DNA from: DASYML01 sp036399835 | Lineage (GTDB): Bacteria > Acidobacteriota > Blastocatellia > Pyrinomonadales > Pyrinomonadaceae | Reading direction: 5' to 3' | Assembly: GCA_036399835.1 (NCBI GenBank) | Contig: DASWMI010000192.1 | Coordinates: forward strand, 35,305 to 99,304 | DNA length: 64,000 nucleotides | In this document: in pieces, positions 1 to 10,310 of the stretch | How the letters are laid out: every line of letters starts with the position of its first letter | How positions within the stretch are numbered: position 1 is the stretch's first letter | The notes under the pieces: generated by a model | The model's input: only the letters and a program-made list of their open reading frames with translations | Told to the model about the DNA's origin: nothing | The model's database searches: none | Translations under genes and position numbers: made by a program

Positions 1-1
1 G

Positions 2-3000
2 CTTGGGCGCAGCAGCGGCGCGCAGGTGACGCTCGTGACACGCTCCGGGACGAACGTCTTTCACGGCAACCTTTTCGAGTTCTACCAGACGCCGCGCCTC
101 ATCGCCAACGAGTACAACAACAATCTCAACGGGACGCCGCGCGGCCAGTTTGTCCAGCACATCTTCGGCGGCAGCATCGGCGGCCCTATCATCCGCAACC
201 GAACCTTCTTCTTTGCGAATCTGCAACTGCTCAGAACCTCGCAGAGCATCGCGCGGACACGCACGGTCCTGACGCAGACGGCGCGGCAGGGCATCTTCCG
301 CTATGTGGCCGGCGGGCGCAACAATCCTGCGGGCGTCAGTAATGCTTCGGTGGATGCCAACGGCAACCCTGTCTTCCCTGTGTGCAGCGGGACGGTCACG
401 ACCAACTGCATCGCGAGCTACAGCATCGCCGCCAACGACCCCGCGAACCTCGGGCTTGACCCGACGGTTCAGCAGGTCATCGGACTGACGCCGCTACCGA
501 ACAGCTTTACGGCGGGCGGCGATGGACTGAACTTCGCAGGCTTCACCTTCCTCGCGCCGCAGACCGAGAGACAGTATGACCTGGCCTTCAAGATTGACCA
601 TACCTTTAACGAGCGCAACACGATGTACGTGCGTTATGCTCAGGGCGAGCAGAACACGCTCGGCGATTCGGGTAACGGCAACACCAACGGCGGCATCATC
701 GGCGGGAGCGGCGGCCCGCAGGCTTTCCCCAACTCGCCGCGCAACATCGACACGCTGCGCAACCCTAAGAACCTCGCGGTCAACTATCGCTGGACGGCCA
801 CGCCGACGCTGACAAACGAAATCGTGGTCGGCTTTAATCGCTTCACCTTCAGCTTTAACAACGCGGACGAGAACGCCGACTCGAATTCCCCCATACGCTT
901 CGATTGTCCTTTTCCGGGGCTGACCTCAGGCTGTCTGGATTTGACCAACCCGCTCGACAACACACCGATTATCAACAACGCGCGAAGCCTTCGCACATAC
1001 CAGCTTGTTGATAACCTGAGCTGGCTGCGCAGCTCTCACACCTTTAAGTTTGGCACGAACCTGCGTTACCAGCAGCACCTGGACAATCGCGGGCAGGCGG
1101 CAGGGCTGTACGTCAACCCGCAGGTGGATTTTAGCCGCAACGCCAACCCGCCGCCCACAAGTCTGACCACCCCGACCGGCATCAACACGGCCAACGACCG
1201 CCCGCGACTTCAGAGCCTCTACAACGTCCTGCTCGGACGCGTCGGCAACATAGGTCAGGGCTTTGTGGCGACGAGCGACAGCGCCTTTGGCGCGCCCGGG
1301 ACGCGTTTTCCATTCGACGCGCGCTATCCGGAATATGATTTCTACGGGCAGGACACCTGGAAGATTCTCCCGAACCTGACGCTGGACTTCGGCATGCGCT
1401 GGGAAATCAAGCTCTCGCCGAGTTCGGCTGGCGACCTTCCGATCCTGCGTCCTGACAGGCCCTTGCGCATCGGCGAAGCGCCCGCCAACAACGTGCGCTG
1501 GGTCGAAGGCAAACTCTTTGACAGCGACTGGAATAACTTCGCGCCGACCGTCGGCTTCGCCTGGGACCCCTTCGGCGACGGTAAGACTTCGGTGCGCGGC
1601 AACTTCCGTTTAGCCTATGACCGGACCAATACGTTTGTCTTCTCCTCCTTTATCTATAACACTGCTCCGGGCGCGACGGCTGGCGTCATCAACTCGTCCT
1701 TCGGCACGCAGGCCAACGAGCAGGGGCGTTTACGCTTCGGCCTCCCGACGCTCTCGCCGCCCGCGGGCCTGACGCCGGAGGCTCTGCGCCAGCCCCCGGC
1801 TTTCTCTTCCAACAGCATCTCTGTGGTTGACCCAAGCCTTCGCTCGCCGAAGACCTATCAGTGGGGCGCGAGCTTTCAGCGTGAAGTCGGGTGGGGTTCG
1901 GTCGTCGAAGTAAACTACATCGGGCGCAAGGGCGTGGGACTCTACGGCGCTTACGATGTCAATCAAGTGGACATCTTCAATAACGGTTTCCTCGGAGCCT
2001 TCAATGCCATCAGGTCAGCCTTTATCGCTAACCCTGATTGCTACCCGACCTTCAATTCGGCGAAGTGCACGATACCGGCCAACACCAGCCCGTTGATTAA
2101 CGACCTGCTGGCATCCGACACGCGGCGCGGCGCTCTGACAGGCTCGCAGTATTTCGCCACGAGCCTGTTTACCTCCGAAGTAGGCATCGGCTCGGTGGCG
2201 GCAGCGGCTGACAGCCTGGCGCGTCGCACGAACGCCAACGACCCTAATGTGCCGACCATCGTCCGCAGCGGCTTTAGCCCCTTCTTCTTCCGTCCCTACC
2301 CGCAGTTTTCAGGCGCTGTCAACGTCATTGACAGCAACGATTTCTCTGTCTACAACGCGCTTGAAGTGCAGTTAAAGCGCCGCTTCAATAAGGGACTGAG
2401 CTACCAGTTGTCCTACACGCTGGCGAAGTCCATGGACACGCGTTCCTATGATCCGGCCTTAACGATTGTCGGGCGCGGCACAACTCAGACGGCCTCGAAC
2501 ACTCCCTATGATGTTCACAACCGTCGTCTGAATTACGCGCGCTCCGACTTCGACCGCAGACACTCGCTACAGGGCTACGTCGTCTACGACATCCCGCTCG
2601 GCAGGGGGCGGCAGTTTCTCAATAACGTCAATCCAGTGGTTGACCGTCTCATCGGCGGGTTCGAGCTTGCCAGCGTGCTCATCTGGCAGTCTGGCCGCCC
2701 GTTCACCGTCTATTCGGGTGTCAACACGATTAGCAACGTTCTACAGACACCGGCCAACTGCAACGGGTGCAGCGCCAATCTGGGCAGCGTACAACAGGAG
2801 TCTGGGACGAACTTCTTCTTTACACAGGCGCAGCGCGCGCAGTTTTCCGCGCCCGGGCCGGGCGAGTTCGGCAACACGGGTCGAAACTTCTTTACAGGCC
2901 CGCCGCTCTTTAACCTCGACCTCATGCTCGGCAAGAAGTTTTACCTGACCGAGACCATGAACTTCGAGGTGCGGGCCGAGATGCAGAACGCGACCAACAC

Positions 3001-3115
3001 GCCCGCCTTCGATTTCCCGACGGCGGTCGTCACCAACAGTACCTTCGGGCGCATACGCGGGAGCGTCGTCAACACCGCGCGGCGCGTGCAGTTGGCTGTC
3101 AAATTTAACTTCTAA
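2..3115 (+). CDS. Oar-like TonB-dependent receptor, 5' end outside window
   Basis: This is the C-terminal part of an outer-membrane TonB-dependent receptor of the Oar/carboxypeptidase-regulatory type. The frame is open from base 2 and reads LGRSSGAQVTLVTRSGTN, the plug-domain motif that normally follows the G.EYG element, so the regulatory domain and first part of the plug lie to the left. A GTG at base 26 is internal and not a real start. The remaining ~1035 residues show the usual family pattern: G..FE(F/Y) after the plug, RTFFFANLQ, repeated aromatic beta-strand ends, and a terminal strand ending in phenylalanine (VKFNF). The substrate cannot be told. The adjacent amidohydrolase and second receptor suggest uptake linked to peptide or amino-acid-derivative breakdown, which is inference. 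Confidence 0.95.
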   Translation, partial: LGRSSGAQVTLVTRSGTNVFHGNLFEFYQTPRLIANEYNNNLNGTPRGQFVQHIFGGSIGGPIIRNRTFFFANLQLLRTSQSIARTRTVLTQTARQGIFRYVAGGRNNPAGVSNASVDANGNPVFPVCSGTVTTNCIASYSIAANDPANLGLDPTVQQVIGLTPLPNSFTAGGDGLNFAGFTFLAPQTERQYDLAFKIDHTFNERNTMYVRYAQGEQNTLGDSGNGNTNGGIIGGSGGPQAFPNSPRNIDTLRNPKNLAVNYRWTATPTLTNEIVVGFNRFTFSFNNADENADSNSPIRFDCPFPGLTSGCLDLTNPLDNTPIINNARSLRTYQLVDNLSWLRSSHTFKFGTNLRYQQHLDNRGQAAGLYVNPQVDFSRNANPPPTSLTTPTGINTANDRPRLQSLYNVLLGRVGNIGQGFVATSDSAFGAPGTRFPFDARYPEYDFYGQDTWKILPNLTLDFGMRWEIKLSPSSAGDLPILRPDRPLRIGEAPANNVRWVEGKLFDSDWNNFAPTVGFAWDPFGDGKTSVRGNFRLAYDRTNTFVFSSFIYNTAPGATAGVINSSFGTQANEQGRLRFGLPTLSPPAGLTPEALRQPPAFSSNSISVVDPSLRSPKTYQWGASFQREVGWGSVVEVNYIGRKGVGLYGAYDVNQVDIFNNGFLGAFNAIRSAFIANPDCYPTFNSAKCTIPANTSPLINDLLASDTRRGALTGSQYFATSLFTSEVGIGSVAAAADSLARRTNANDPNVPTIVRSGFSPFFFRPYPQFSGAVNVIDSNDFSVYNALEVQLKRRFNKGLSYQLSYTLAKSMDTRSYDPALTIVGRGTTQTASNTPYDVHNRRLNYARSDFDRRHSLQGYVVYDIPLGRGRQFLNNVNPVVDRLIGGFELASVLIWQSGRPFTVYSGVNTISNVLQTPANCNGCSANLGSVQQESGTNFFFTQAQRAQFSAPGPGEFGNTGRNFFTGPPLFNLDLMLGKKFYLTETMNFEVRAEMQNATNTPAFDFPTAVVTNSTFGRIRGSVVNTARRVQLAVKFNF

Positions 3116-3213
3116 ACCGCAAACGAAAGCGGCGGCGGCAGCTTGATCTTAAGAGACAAGTTGACGTTGAGAGGCCAGGCTGACCGCCGCTTATTTCCAG
3201 GCCAGGTGTGATT

Positions 3214-4827
3214 ATGCGAACGGTCATGGCGCGCGTCGCCATCATCACGGTTCTCATCTCGGTCCTTTCGCAGTCGCCATCGCTGCTCCCGGCTCAACAG
3301 CCCGGCGCAGCTCCCTACGACCTTGTCATCATCAACGCACGCATCGTGGACGGGACCGGCAATCCCTGGTTTCGTGCGGACGTGGCCGTCAAGGATGGAC
3401 GCATCGCACGCATCGGGCGTGTTTCGGTCGAGCAGGCGCGCAAAGTCGTTGACGCGCACAACCAGATTCTTGCGCCAGGCTTTATAGACGTTCACACGCA
3501 CGTCGAATCAATCTACAAACAACCCGAAGCTGAAAACTTTGTGCGGATGGGCGTGACCTCGCTTGTCACGGGCAACTGCGGTTCATCCGCGATCGACGTG
3601 GGCGAGTTTCTAGGGCGCATCAAGCAGACGCCGCTCGCCGTCAATCTCGCCACCTTGATCGCGCATGGCTCTGTGCGCTCGCAGGTGCTCGGGCTTGAAG
3701 ACCGCGCGCCCACTCAGGAAGAGCTGCAAAAGATGTCCGCGCTGGTCGAGCAGGGGATGAAGGACGGCGCGGTCGGTCTCTCGACGGGTCTTATCTACGT
3801 GCCGGGAACTTATGCCAAGACAGATGAAGTGGTCGCCCTGGCGCGCGTCGCCGCACGCTACGGCGGACTCTACGCCACACACATGCGCAACGAGGGCGAC
3901 GGCGTCATGGATGCCATACGCGAATCCATCCGGATCGGTGAGCAGGCCGGGCTGCCCGTAGAGATTTCGCATTTTAAGATTAGTAGTAAAAGGTTGTGGG
4001 GACAGAGCACGGCGACTATCGGGCTGGTGCGCGAAGCCAGAGAGCGCGGGCTGATGGTCACTGTGGACCAGTACGCCTATACGGCCTCTTCGACTTCGCT
4101 CGATTCGCTGCTGCCCGCGTGGGCGCTGGCCGGGGGCCGCGAAGAAGGGAAGCGGCGGCTGGCCGATAAGGCCACGCACGAGCGTATCGTGCGCGAGATG
4201 AAAGAGACGCTCAAGCAGAGCGGCTTTAAAGATTATGCTTACGCGGTGGTCGCGGGCTACGAAGCAAACGCGGCCTTTAACGGTAAATCCATCGCCGAGA
4301 TTACCAGACAGACGCTCGGCAAGTCTGACGTCTCGGCGCAGCTCGAACAGATTTTCGTGATGTACGCGGCGGGCGGCGCAGGCATGGTCTATCACAAGAT
4401 GAATGAAGATGACGTCGCGCGCATCATGCGCGAGCCGTTTACGATGATTGCCTCCGATAGCGGCGTGCGCCGCTTCGGCGAAGGCGTGCCGCACCCGCGC
4501 GGCTACGGCAACAACGCACGCGTGCTCGGCCACTACGTCCGCGAGCTAAAACTGCTCGGTCTCGAAGATGCCGTGCGCAAGATGACATCTCTGCCCGCGC
4601 AAGTCTTCGGTCTGCGTGACCGCGGTCTCTTGCGCGAAGGCTACGCGGCTGACCTCGTCCTCTTCGACGAGACAACCGTTAGCGACCGCTCGACCTTTGA
4701 ACAGCCGCACCAGTACCCGGTCGGCATCGGCTATGTCTTCGTCAACGGTCAAATAGTGCTCTCGAACGGGCAGTTGACGGGGGCGCATCCGGGCGCTGCG
4801 CTGCGCGGGGCGGGCGCAGGCGGTTGA
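3214..4827 (+). CDS. Exported N-acyl-D-amino-acid deacylase family amidohydrolase
   Basis: A 537-residue amidohydrolase of the D-aminoacylase/dihydroorotase-like superfamily, predicted to release D-amino acids from N-acyl-D-amino acids or related peptides at a mononuclear or binuclear metal centre. Visible motifs are GFIDVHTHVES near residue 90 (metal-binding HxH), LVTGNCGSS (the family's conserved Cys), ATHMRNEGDG and ISHFK (further metal and substrate residues), and ASDSGVR with HPRGYGN near the C terminus. The N terminus is a signal peptide, so it acts outside the cytoplasm. A GTG lies two codons upstream at 3208; the ATG at 3214 is preferred because it gives the better signal-peptide start. 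It sits between two TonB receptors on the same strand. The exact substrate is not deducible from sequence alone. Confidence 0.88.
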   Translation: MRTVMARVAIITVLISVLSQSPSLLPAQQPGAAPYDLVIINARIVDGTGNPWFRADVAVKDGRIARIGRVSVEQARKVVDAHNQILAPGFIDVHTHVESIYKQPEAENFVRMGVTSLVTGNCGSSAIDVGEFLGRIKQTPLAVNLATLIAHGSVRSQVLGLEDRAPTQEELQKMSALVEQGMKDGAVGLSTGLIYVPGTYAKTDEVVALARVAARYGGLYATHMRNEGDGVMDAIRESIRIGEQAGLPVEISHFKISSKRLWGQSTATIGLVREARERGLMVTVDQYAYTASSTSLDSLLPAWALAGGREEGKRRLADKATHERIVREMKETLKQSGFKDYAYAVVAGYEANAAFNGKSIAEITRQTLGKSDVSAQLEQIFVMYAAGGAGMVYHKMNEDDVARIMREPFTMIASDSGVRRFGEGVPHPRGYGNNARVLGHYVRELKLLGLEDAVRKMTSLPAQVFGLRDRGLLREGYAADLVLFDETTVSDRSTFEQPHQYPVGIGYVFVNGQIVLSNGQLTGAHPGAALRGAGAGG

Positions 4828-5031
4828 GCGACGTGATAGTTCTTGCTACTCGCGGCGCAGCCAGTGTATAAGATTGAGCATCAAGCTGTACGGCCCTGAG
4901 CGGCAAATACAGTCACAGCAGTTCGCACTCGTTTGAATCCCGGAAAACCTGTCTGAGTCTTGAGCCGCGAGAGTCCGCAGCACTCTTCAGCTCATGCCCA
5001 GAATCTACCAGAGATGAAAAGGAAACAGCCC

Positions 5032-8000
5032 ATGAGACACCATTTTGAGATCGCATGTCGAATAATCATCCTTGCGCTCGTCTGTTGCGCCGGTCTGAGC
5101 GTCGCCTCGGCGCAGGAGATTACAGGCACCATCAACGGAACGGTCAAGGACGCCAGCGGCGCAGCCGTCGCGGACGCGACCGTGACGATTACCGATGAGG
5201 ATAAGAATATCGTCGTGCGTACACTGAAGACGGGCGATGAGGGCCAGTACTCCGCCCCGTCTTTGCCCGTCGGCAACTATTCTGTCGCCGTTGAAGCACC
5301 AAATTTTAAGAAATCCATCCAGACTAATGTCAAACTCGATGTCAATCAGCGGCGCACACTAGATGTCACCCTTGAAGCGGGGAATATAGCTGAGGTTGTG
5401 ACGGTCGGAGTTGACCCCGTGGCGGTTGAGCTGACGACGCCGACGGCCTCGACCGTCATCAACGGCGAACAGGTCCGCGAGCTTTCGATTAATAACCGCA
5501 ACTTCGTCCAGCTCGTGACGCTCGCGCCCGGCGTGACCAACGACCTGGCGGACCAGGTTTATGTCGGTACGACCAATCCGGCGGGGCAGGCCAACACAGT
5601 CAATATCTCTGTCAACGGCGCGCGCAGCAGCTCGAACACATTTCTCGTTGACGGCGCGGACATCACGGACCGCGGCTCGAACTTAACCATCCAGGCTTAT
5701 CCGAGCGTTGATTCAATCGGCGAGTTCAGGGTCTTGCGCAGCCTCTACGGAGCCGAATCGGGCAACAGCGGCGGCGGCCAGGTCAACATCATTACTCGCT
5801 CGGGCGGCAACGAGTTTCACGGCTCGCTCTTCGAGTTTGTACGCAACGAGCGGCTCAATGCGAATGATTTTCTGACCAACGCCTCGACCGCTCCGCCCTG
5901 CGGTCGTGACTCCAACGGCGGAGCCAAACGCTGCCCCTTCCGCTATAACAACTACGGGTTGACGATTGGCGGACCAATCATGTATCCCAATTTCGGTGAA
6001 GGCACGCCGGGCGGCGCTTTTAAGAAACTGAGCAGGACCTTCTTCTTCTTCTCTGAAGAGCAACGACGCGATATACGCTATCCGACTTTAGTCTCGACGG
6101 TCCCCGATACCGCGCTGCGACAGGGAATCTTCCCGATTGATGTCTGCATCAATCGCAACAACACGACGGACACCTGCACCGGGGCGAACATCCTCAAAGC
6201 CGGAACGCCGCTGCCCGCGAATCTCTTCAACCCCGCGGCCCTCTCATACATCAACCAGATTTACAACCGTCTGCCGCAGCCGAACGGGGCCAATTACGCT
6301 CTGACCTCCGCCGCCATCAACAAGGCGGACTTTCGACAGGAGATTCTGAAATTCGACCACAGCTTCACGGATTCCTGGACGGCCTTTTATCGTTATGAGA
6401 ACGATAAAATCCCGACCCTCGATGTCAACTCGCTCTTCTCAAGCGGCGGCAGCCTGCCCGGAGTCTCGACCACCGAAACAAATTCTCCCGGCAAGGCGCA
6501 CACCTTTCAAACAACCTTCACGGTCAACCCGCAAGCGGTCATGGATTTGCGCTACAGCTATTCTTACGGCGCGATTCTCAGCCGCAACGTCGGATACCTG
6601 GCCCTCTCTAATTCGACCAACCCCGTGACGCTGCCTTATATCAACACGCGTGACCGCATCACGTCGGTTTCGGGTAACGGTTTTGGCGGGCTAACCAGTT
6701 TTGGTCCATATGATAACTTCTCCAACAAACATAATTGGGGAGCCAACCTGAGTCTCATACAGGGCACGCACACGATGAAGTTCGGCGGCGCCTATTCCAA
6801 GTACCGCAAGAACGAGAACGCGCTGGTATCGGATACCACCGGAGCCAATCAGGGTATCTTCACCACGTTCGGGACCACGCTCCCAACAGGCGTCACTGCC
6901 AGCACGCTCAATCAGAACTTGCAGCGCTGGGCCAACTTCCTCGTCGGCAACGCGGGAACCTTCGTGCAGGGAAAATTCGATTACACGGCTGACCTGCGAC
7001 AGGCAAATATAGAGGCTTACGGACAGGATGAATGGCGCTTCAAACCCAGTTTGACACTGTATTACGGCGTTCGTTATTCGCGCTACGGCCAACCGAATGA
7101 CCGCAACGGGCGGCTCTCGAATTTCGACCCGGCGCTGTTCACCCTCGCCAACGCGCCACAGGTGACGGGCGCTGGTAATCGCGTGGCCGGGTCAGGCAAT
7201 TACTGCAACGGACTTTTTGTTAACTCGCAGAACTACCAGACTGCCATTAACTGCACACCGACGGTTTCACCTTTTGGCGACGAAGTGGTGAGAACTCCAA
7301 ACCTGGACTTTGCGCCGCGCGTCGGCCTCGCCTGGGACCCGTTCGGCAAGGGCCGCACTTCGGTTCGCACGGGCTACGGTATCTATTACGAGCAGGTGCT
7401 GGTCGGTTTCGCCGAACAGATTATCGGCGTCAACCCGCCCTACCAGGAAAACTTCAGCATCAATAACACGCGTCTCGATAACCCTGCCGGGACCAGCACT
7501 TTTGTCCCTTCGGCGGCGGCCTCGACGATTCGCGGGATGGATACAGATTGGAAGACTCCCTACATGCAGCATTGGTCCCTGGATGTGCAGCACCAGTTGA
7601 CCAGCAACACTGTGATGAGCATCGGTTACTACGGCTCAAAGGGAACTCATCTGGTCGGCGTCGTGGAGATAAATGAGCTGGCCCCGGGGCAGGCTCTTCA
7701 CTCGCAGTGCGCGACCGGAAGCAATACTTTCCAGACGCCCAACGTGACGCTCTCGCCATGCCTCGTCGCCGGCACGGCCTTCTTCTCTTCCGCGGCCACG
7801 GCGATTGTGGACCAGCTTCGCCCTTACAGGGGCTATCGCTCGATCACCATGCTCCAGCCGCGCTTCAACTCGAATTATCACAGCTTGCAGTTTTCCGGCC
7901 AGCACCGGTTTGCCAAGGCGTCGCAGATTAACATGGCCTACACCTGGGCCAAAAACCTGACCGACAGCCAGAATGACCGCTCGAACGCTCCACAGAATAC

Positions 8001-8598
8001 CGCAGACTTCCGAAGCGAATACAGCCGTGCGGCGCTCGACCGTCGTCATGTTTTTTCGCTCAACTACATTTACGAACTGCCGTTCTACACGGACGGGCAG
8101 GGCTTTGCGGGTAAAGTCCTCGGCGGGTGGCAAGCCTCCGGCATTATCGCCGCGCAATCCGGTTTGCCGTTCACGATCACAACTTCAAACTACGACCCGG
8201 CGGGCTTAGGCTTCATCCCTGCGGCCATCGCGGGCGGCAGGCCAAACCTGCTCTGCGACCCGAACGCCAATGCGCCCGGCTTGCGCACGCAATACTTCAA
8301 CGGCGCTTGCTTCCAGGCCAACCCGGCCTCCACCGCGACCAACATCCTCAACGTTCCCGGAACGGCGGGGCGCGGGATTATCAACGGGCCACCGACTTAC
8401 CGCGTTGATTTCACCCTGACGAAGAATATTCACTTTAGCGAAAACGTGCGCTTGCAGCTTCGCGGTGAAGCCTTCAATGTTTTCAACCACACCAACTTCC
8501 GCACCATCGGTACTAACATCACGTTGGGAACCTATAACACGGTGACGGCTGTCAGAGACCCGCGCACGATTCAGCTCGGCGCGAAATTCTACTTCTAG
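5032..8598 (+). CDS. Oar-like TonB-dependent receptor with carboxypeptidase-regulatory domain
   Basis: A complete outer-membrane receptor of about 1188 residues. After a signal peptide ending near ASAQ comes a CarboxypepD_reg-like beta-sandwich (about residues 28-115; GTVKDASGAAVADATVTI), then a plug domain (INNRNFVQLVTLAPGV; FLVDGADITD; GGGQVNIITRSGGNEFHGSL) and a long beta-barrel ending in GAKFYF. The RTFFFFSEEQRR element is characteristic of acidobacterial Oar proteins. The frame is open back to a TTG at 4960 with an ATG at 5014. The ATG at 5032 is chosen because AAAAGGAAA lies just upstream and the signal peptide begins there. A strong terminator follows the stop. The ligand is unknown; pairing with the upstream deacylase and receptor suggests import of peptide-like or envelope-derived compounds. 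Confidence 0.93.
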   Translation: MRHHFEIACRIIILALVCCAGLSVASAQEITGTINGTVKDASGAAVADATVTITDEDKNIVVRTLKTGDEGQYSAPSLPVGNYSVAVEAPNFKKSIQTNVKLDVNQRRTLDVTLEAGNIAEVVTVGVDPVAVELTTPTASTVINGEQVRELSINNRNFVQLVTLAPGVTNDLADQVYVGTTNPAGQANTVNISVNGARSSSNTFLVDGADITDRGSNLTIQAYPSVDSIGEFRVLRSLYGAESGNSGGGQVNIITRSGGNEFHGSLFEFVRNERLNANDFLTNASTAPPCGRDSNGGAKRCPFRYNNYGLTIGGPIMYPNFGEGTPGGAFKKLSRTFFFFSEEQRRDIRYPTLVSTVPDTALRQGIFPIDVCINRNNTTDTCTGANILKAGTPLPANLFNPAALSYINQIYNRLPQPNGANYALTSAAINKADFRQEILKFDHSFTDSWTAFYRYENDKIPTLDVNSLFSSGGSLPGVSTTETNSPGKAHTFQTTFTVNPQAVMDLRYSYSYGAILSRNVGYLALSNSTNPVTLPYINTRDRITSVSGNGFGGLTSFGPYDNFSNKHNWGANLSLIQGTHTMKFGGAYSKYRKNENALVSDTTGANQGIFTTFGTTLPTGVTASTLNQNLQRWANFLVGNAGTFVQGKFDYTADLRQANIEAYGQDEWRFKPSLTLYYGVRYSRYGQPNDRNGRLSNFDPALFTLANAPQVTGAGNRVAGSGNYCNGLFVNSQNYQTAINCTPTVSPFGDEVVRTPNLDFAPRVGLAWDPFGKGRTSVRTGYGIYYEQVLVGFAEQIIGVNPPYQENFSINNTRLDNPAGTSTFVPSAAASTIRGMDTDWKTPYMQHWSLDVQHQLTSNTVMSIGYYGSKGTHLVGVVEINELAPGQALHSQCATGSNTFQTPNVTLSPCLVAGTAFFSSAATAIVDQLRPYRGYRSITMLQPRFNSNYHSLQFSGQHRFAKASQINMAYTWAKNLTDSQNDRSNAPQNTADFRSEYSRAALDRRHVFSLNYIYELPFYTDGQGFAGKVLGGWQASGIIAAQSGLPFTITTSNYDPAGLGFIPAAIAGGRPNLLCDPNANAPGLRTQYFNGACFQANPASTATNILNVPGTAGRGIINGPPTYRVDFTLTKNIHFSENVRLQLRGEAFNVFNHTNFRTIGTNITLGTYNTVTAVRDPRTIQLGAKFYF

Positions 8599-8625
8599 TC
8601 CGGCGCAAAGCTGGACCACAAAAAA

Positions 8626-8675
8626 AGCCTGCCCGCAAATGGTTTTCAGAAGCTTTGCGGGCAGGCTCTTTTTTA
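8626..8675. terminator. Bidirectional rho-independent terminator
   Basis: A perfect 14-bp stem (8626-8639 pairing with 8654-8667; arm AGCCTGCCCGCAAA) encloses a 14-nt loop. It is followed by CTTTTTTT on the plus strand and preceded by a run of A, which becomes a U-tract in minus-strand RNA. It separates the convergent receptor gene and glcF and can end both transcripts. Confidence 0.93.
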
Positions 8676-8745
8676 TCATCAAGACAGAGCTGACTGTAAA
8701 CTCTTTTTCGTTATCTCCAGTGCCCGTCCTTCGCATCGTTTGCGC

Positions 8746-10137
8746 TCAAACTGCTCGCCCTTCTTCATCCACATTCGGTTCCGGCTCGACGCCTGCCTCC
8801 GCGCCGTAAAATCCCGCGCGCCTGTAGGATTCATCCAACAGCTCGACCGGATGGCAGAGAGATAAACTGAGACCACGGAGTTGTGCGCCCGCGCCGATCT
8901 GCATGTGGCAGCCCGGATTGCCCGTCGCCAAAACCCGCGCGCCCGTCTCATCAATATGCGCGAGCTTTTCTTCGAGCACGCGGGATGACAGCTCCGGCTC
9001 AAGCAGGTTGTAAACGCCCGCGCCGCCGCAGCATCTCTCGCTCCCTTCGAGCGCGATGAACTTCAGCTCAGGGACGGCGCGCAGCATTCGCAAAGGCTCT
9101 TCAACGGCCCGCTGTCCGTAGAGCAGATGGCAAGACGCATCGTAAGTCGTCACTTGATGGTCCAGCGGCGCGCCCTCGCGTATGCCTGTCAGCTCAAGCT
9201 GCTGGCTGATGTCGCGCACGCGCTCGCTAAAGAGCCTTGCGCGCTTTGCATAAACATCATCATGGGCGAGCAGGTGCGCATAAGATTTGAGCATCGCGCC
9301 GCAGCCGCCCGCGTTGGTCACGATGGGACTCTCTTCTTCATCATCGCGGAAAGCATCCAGGTTGCGTCGCGCCAACGCGCGTGCACCTTCCATATCGCCC
9401 GCGTGAGCGTGAAGCGCGCCGCAGCAGACCTGTGCCGCGGGCACGCTCGCCGCGCAGCCATTGGCTTCGAGCACACGCGCCGTCGCACTGTTGACTCTCG
9501 CAAATAATCCTTCCGTCACGCAGCCTGTAAAGAGCAGCGCCCCGCTCTTTCTCTCCGCCCGCGAAGGCGGAACGCTGTGCTGCCTGTCGAAGTGGTCCAG
9601 CCCGCGCAGATTAATCGGGGACGAGCTATCGAGCAGGGCCAGCGCAAAATCCATGCGCGGCGAGATGAGGCGCACCAGCCCAACCTTTCGCAGCAGCCGC
9701 GCGAGCCTCATATCGCGCAGGAGGCGCGCGAATGTGAAGGCCATGCGCAGCCGCGCCGGATGAAGCCAGATATGCCGCAAAGCAAAGCTCAGCAGACGCA
9801 TCTCTGGTCCACGCCGCTCTTCAATCAAGTACAGTTCCGAGCGCGCCGCTTCGAGCAGTTGCCCGTACTCGACACCAGCCGGGCACGCCTGCTCGCAGGC
9901 CCTGCATCCCAGGCAACGATTGATGTGGCTCTCAAAGGCGGAGGATGTGTTCGGGAGGCGACCTTCCTCGACCGCCCGCATCAGGTAGATGCGACCGCGC
10001 GGGCTGTCATTCTCATCGCCCGTGTGAACATAGGTCGGGCAAGCCTCAAGGCACAGCCCGCAATGAACACACGCCAGCAGCTTTTCCTCCTCCTCCGCGA
10101 GGATGCCCGCCAGTTGTGTTGGCTGAAGCGAAGTCAT
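8746..10137 (-). CDS. glcF: Glycolate oxidase iron-sulfur subunit
   Basis: A 463-residue GlcF-type protein carrying electrons from the FAD subunits of a glycolate/2-hydroxyacid dehydrogenase to the quinone pool. Two 4Fe-4S ferredoxin motifs lie near the N terminus (CVHCGLCLEACP about residue 22-33, CLGCRACEQACP about 75-86). Two CCG domains follow, visible as FTGCV...CCGALHAHAG and SCHLLYGQ...CCGGAGVYN. The frame extends to a GTG at 10185, but the ATG at 10137 gives the normal N terminus; the longer start would run into a palindromic repeat. Its partner GlcD-GlcE fusion is upstream on the same strand, separated by the ggt gene. The C-terminal tail after the last CCG block is acidic and proline-containing. 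Confidence 0.92.
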   Translation of the reverse strand: MTSLQPTQLAGILAEEEEKLLACVHCGLCLEACPTYVHTGDENDSPRGRIYLMRAVEEGRLPNTSSAFESHINRCLGCRACEQACPAGVEYGQLLEAARSELYLIEERRGPEMRLLSFALRHIWLHPARLRMAFTFARLLRDMRLARLLRKVGLVRLISPRMDFALALLDSSSPINLRGLDHFDRQHSVPPSRAERKSGALLFTGCVTEGLFARVNSATARVLEANGCAASVPAAQVCCGALHAHAGDMEGARALARRNLDAFRDDEEESPIVTNAGGCGAMLKSYAHLLAHDDVYAKRARLFSERVRDISQQLELTGIREGAPLDHQVTTYDASCHLLYGQRAVEEPLRMLRAVPELKFIALEGSERCCGGAGVYNLLEPELSSRVLEEKLAHIDETGARVLATGNPGCHMQIGAGAQLRGLSLSLCHPVELLDESYRRAGFYGAEAGVEPEPNVDEEGRAV

Positions 10138-10170
10138 AAGAAACAATCGACGCGGCAACGTGTCAGAATT

Positions 10171-10290
10171 AGCCACCGCAGGCACGGAGACACGGAGAGT
10201 AGATAAATCAGAATTCTATAAGACTTTTCAACACATCTTTCCTGCTTATGCGCGCGCTCTCTCTCTCTGTGTCTCTGCGTCTCTGTGGCT
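10171..10290. repeat. Imperfect palindromic intergenic element
   Basis: About 28-nt arms, AGCCACCGCAGGCACGGAGA... (10171-10199) and its approximate inverted copy ending GTCTCTGTGGCT (about 10263-10290), enclose about 60 nt. The CACGGAGACACGGAGAG / CTCTGCGTCTCTGTGGC wording resembles small dispersed repeats known in several phyla. It fills the gap between ggt and glcF and overlaps the upstream alternative glcF start. Confidence 0.6.
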
Positions 10291-10310
10291 GATGTTCTGG
10301 TTTTGAAATA

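Noticed and set aside
3610..4533. A 307-residue open frame antisense to the D-aminoacylase-type gene
   Set aside because: Arg/His-rich, no ribosome site or known domain; typical shadow of a GC-rich gene.
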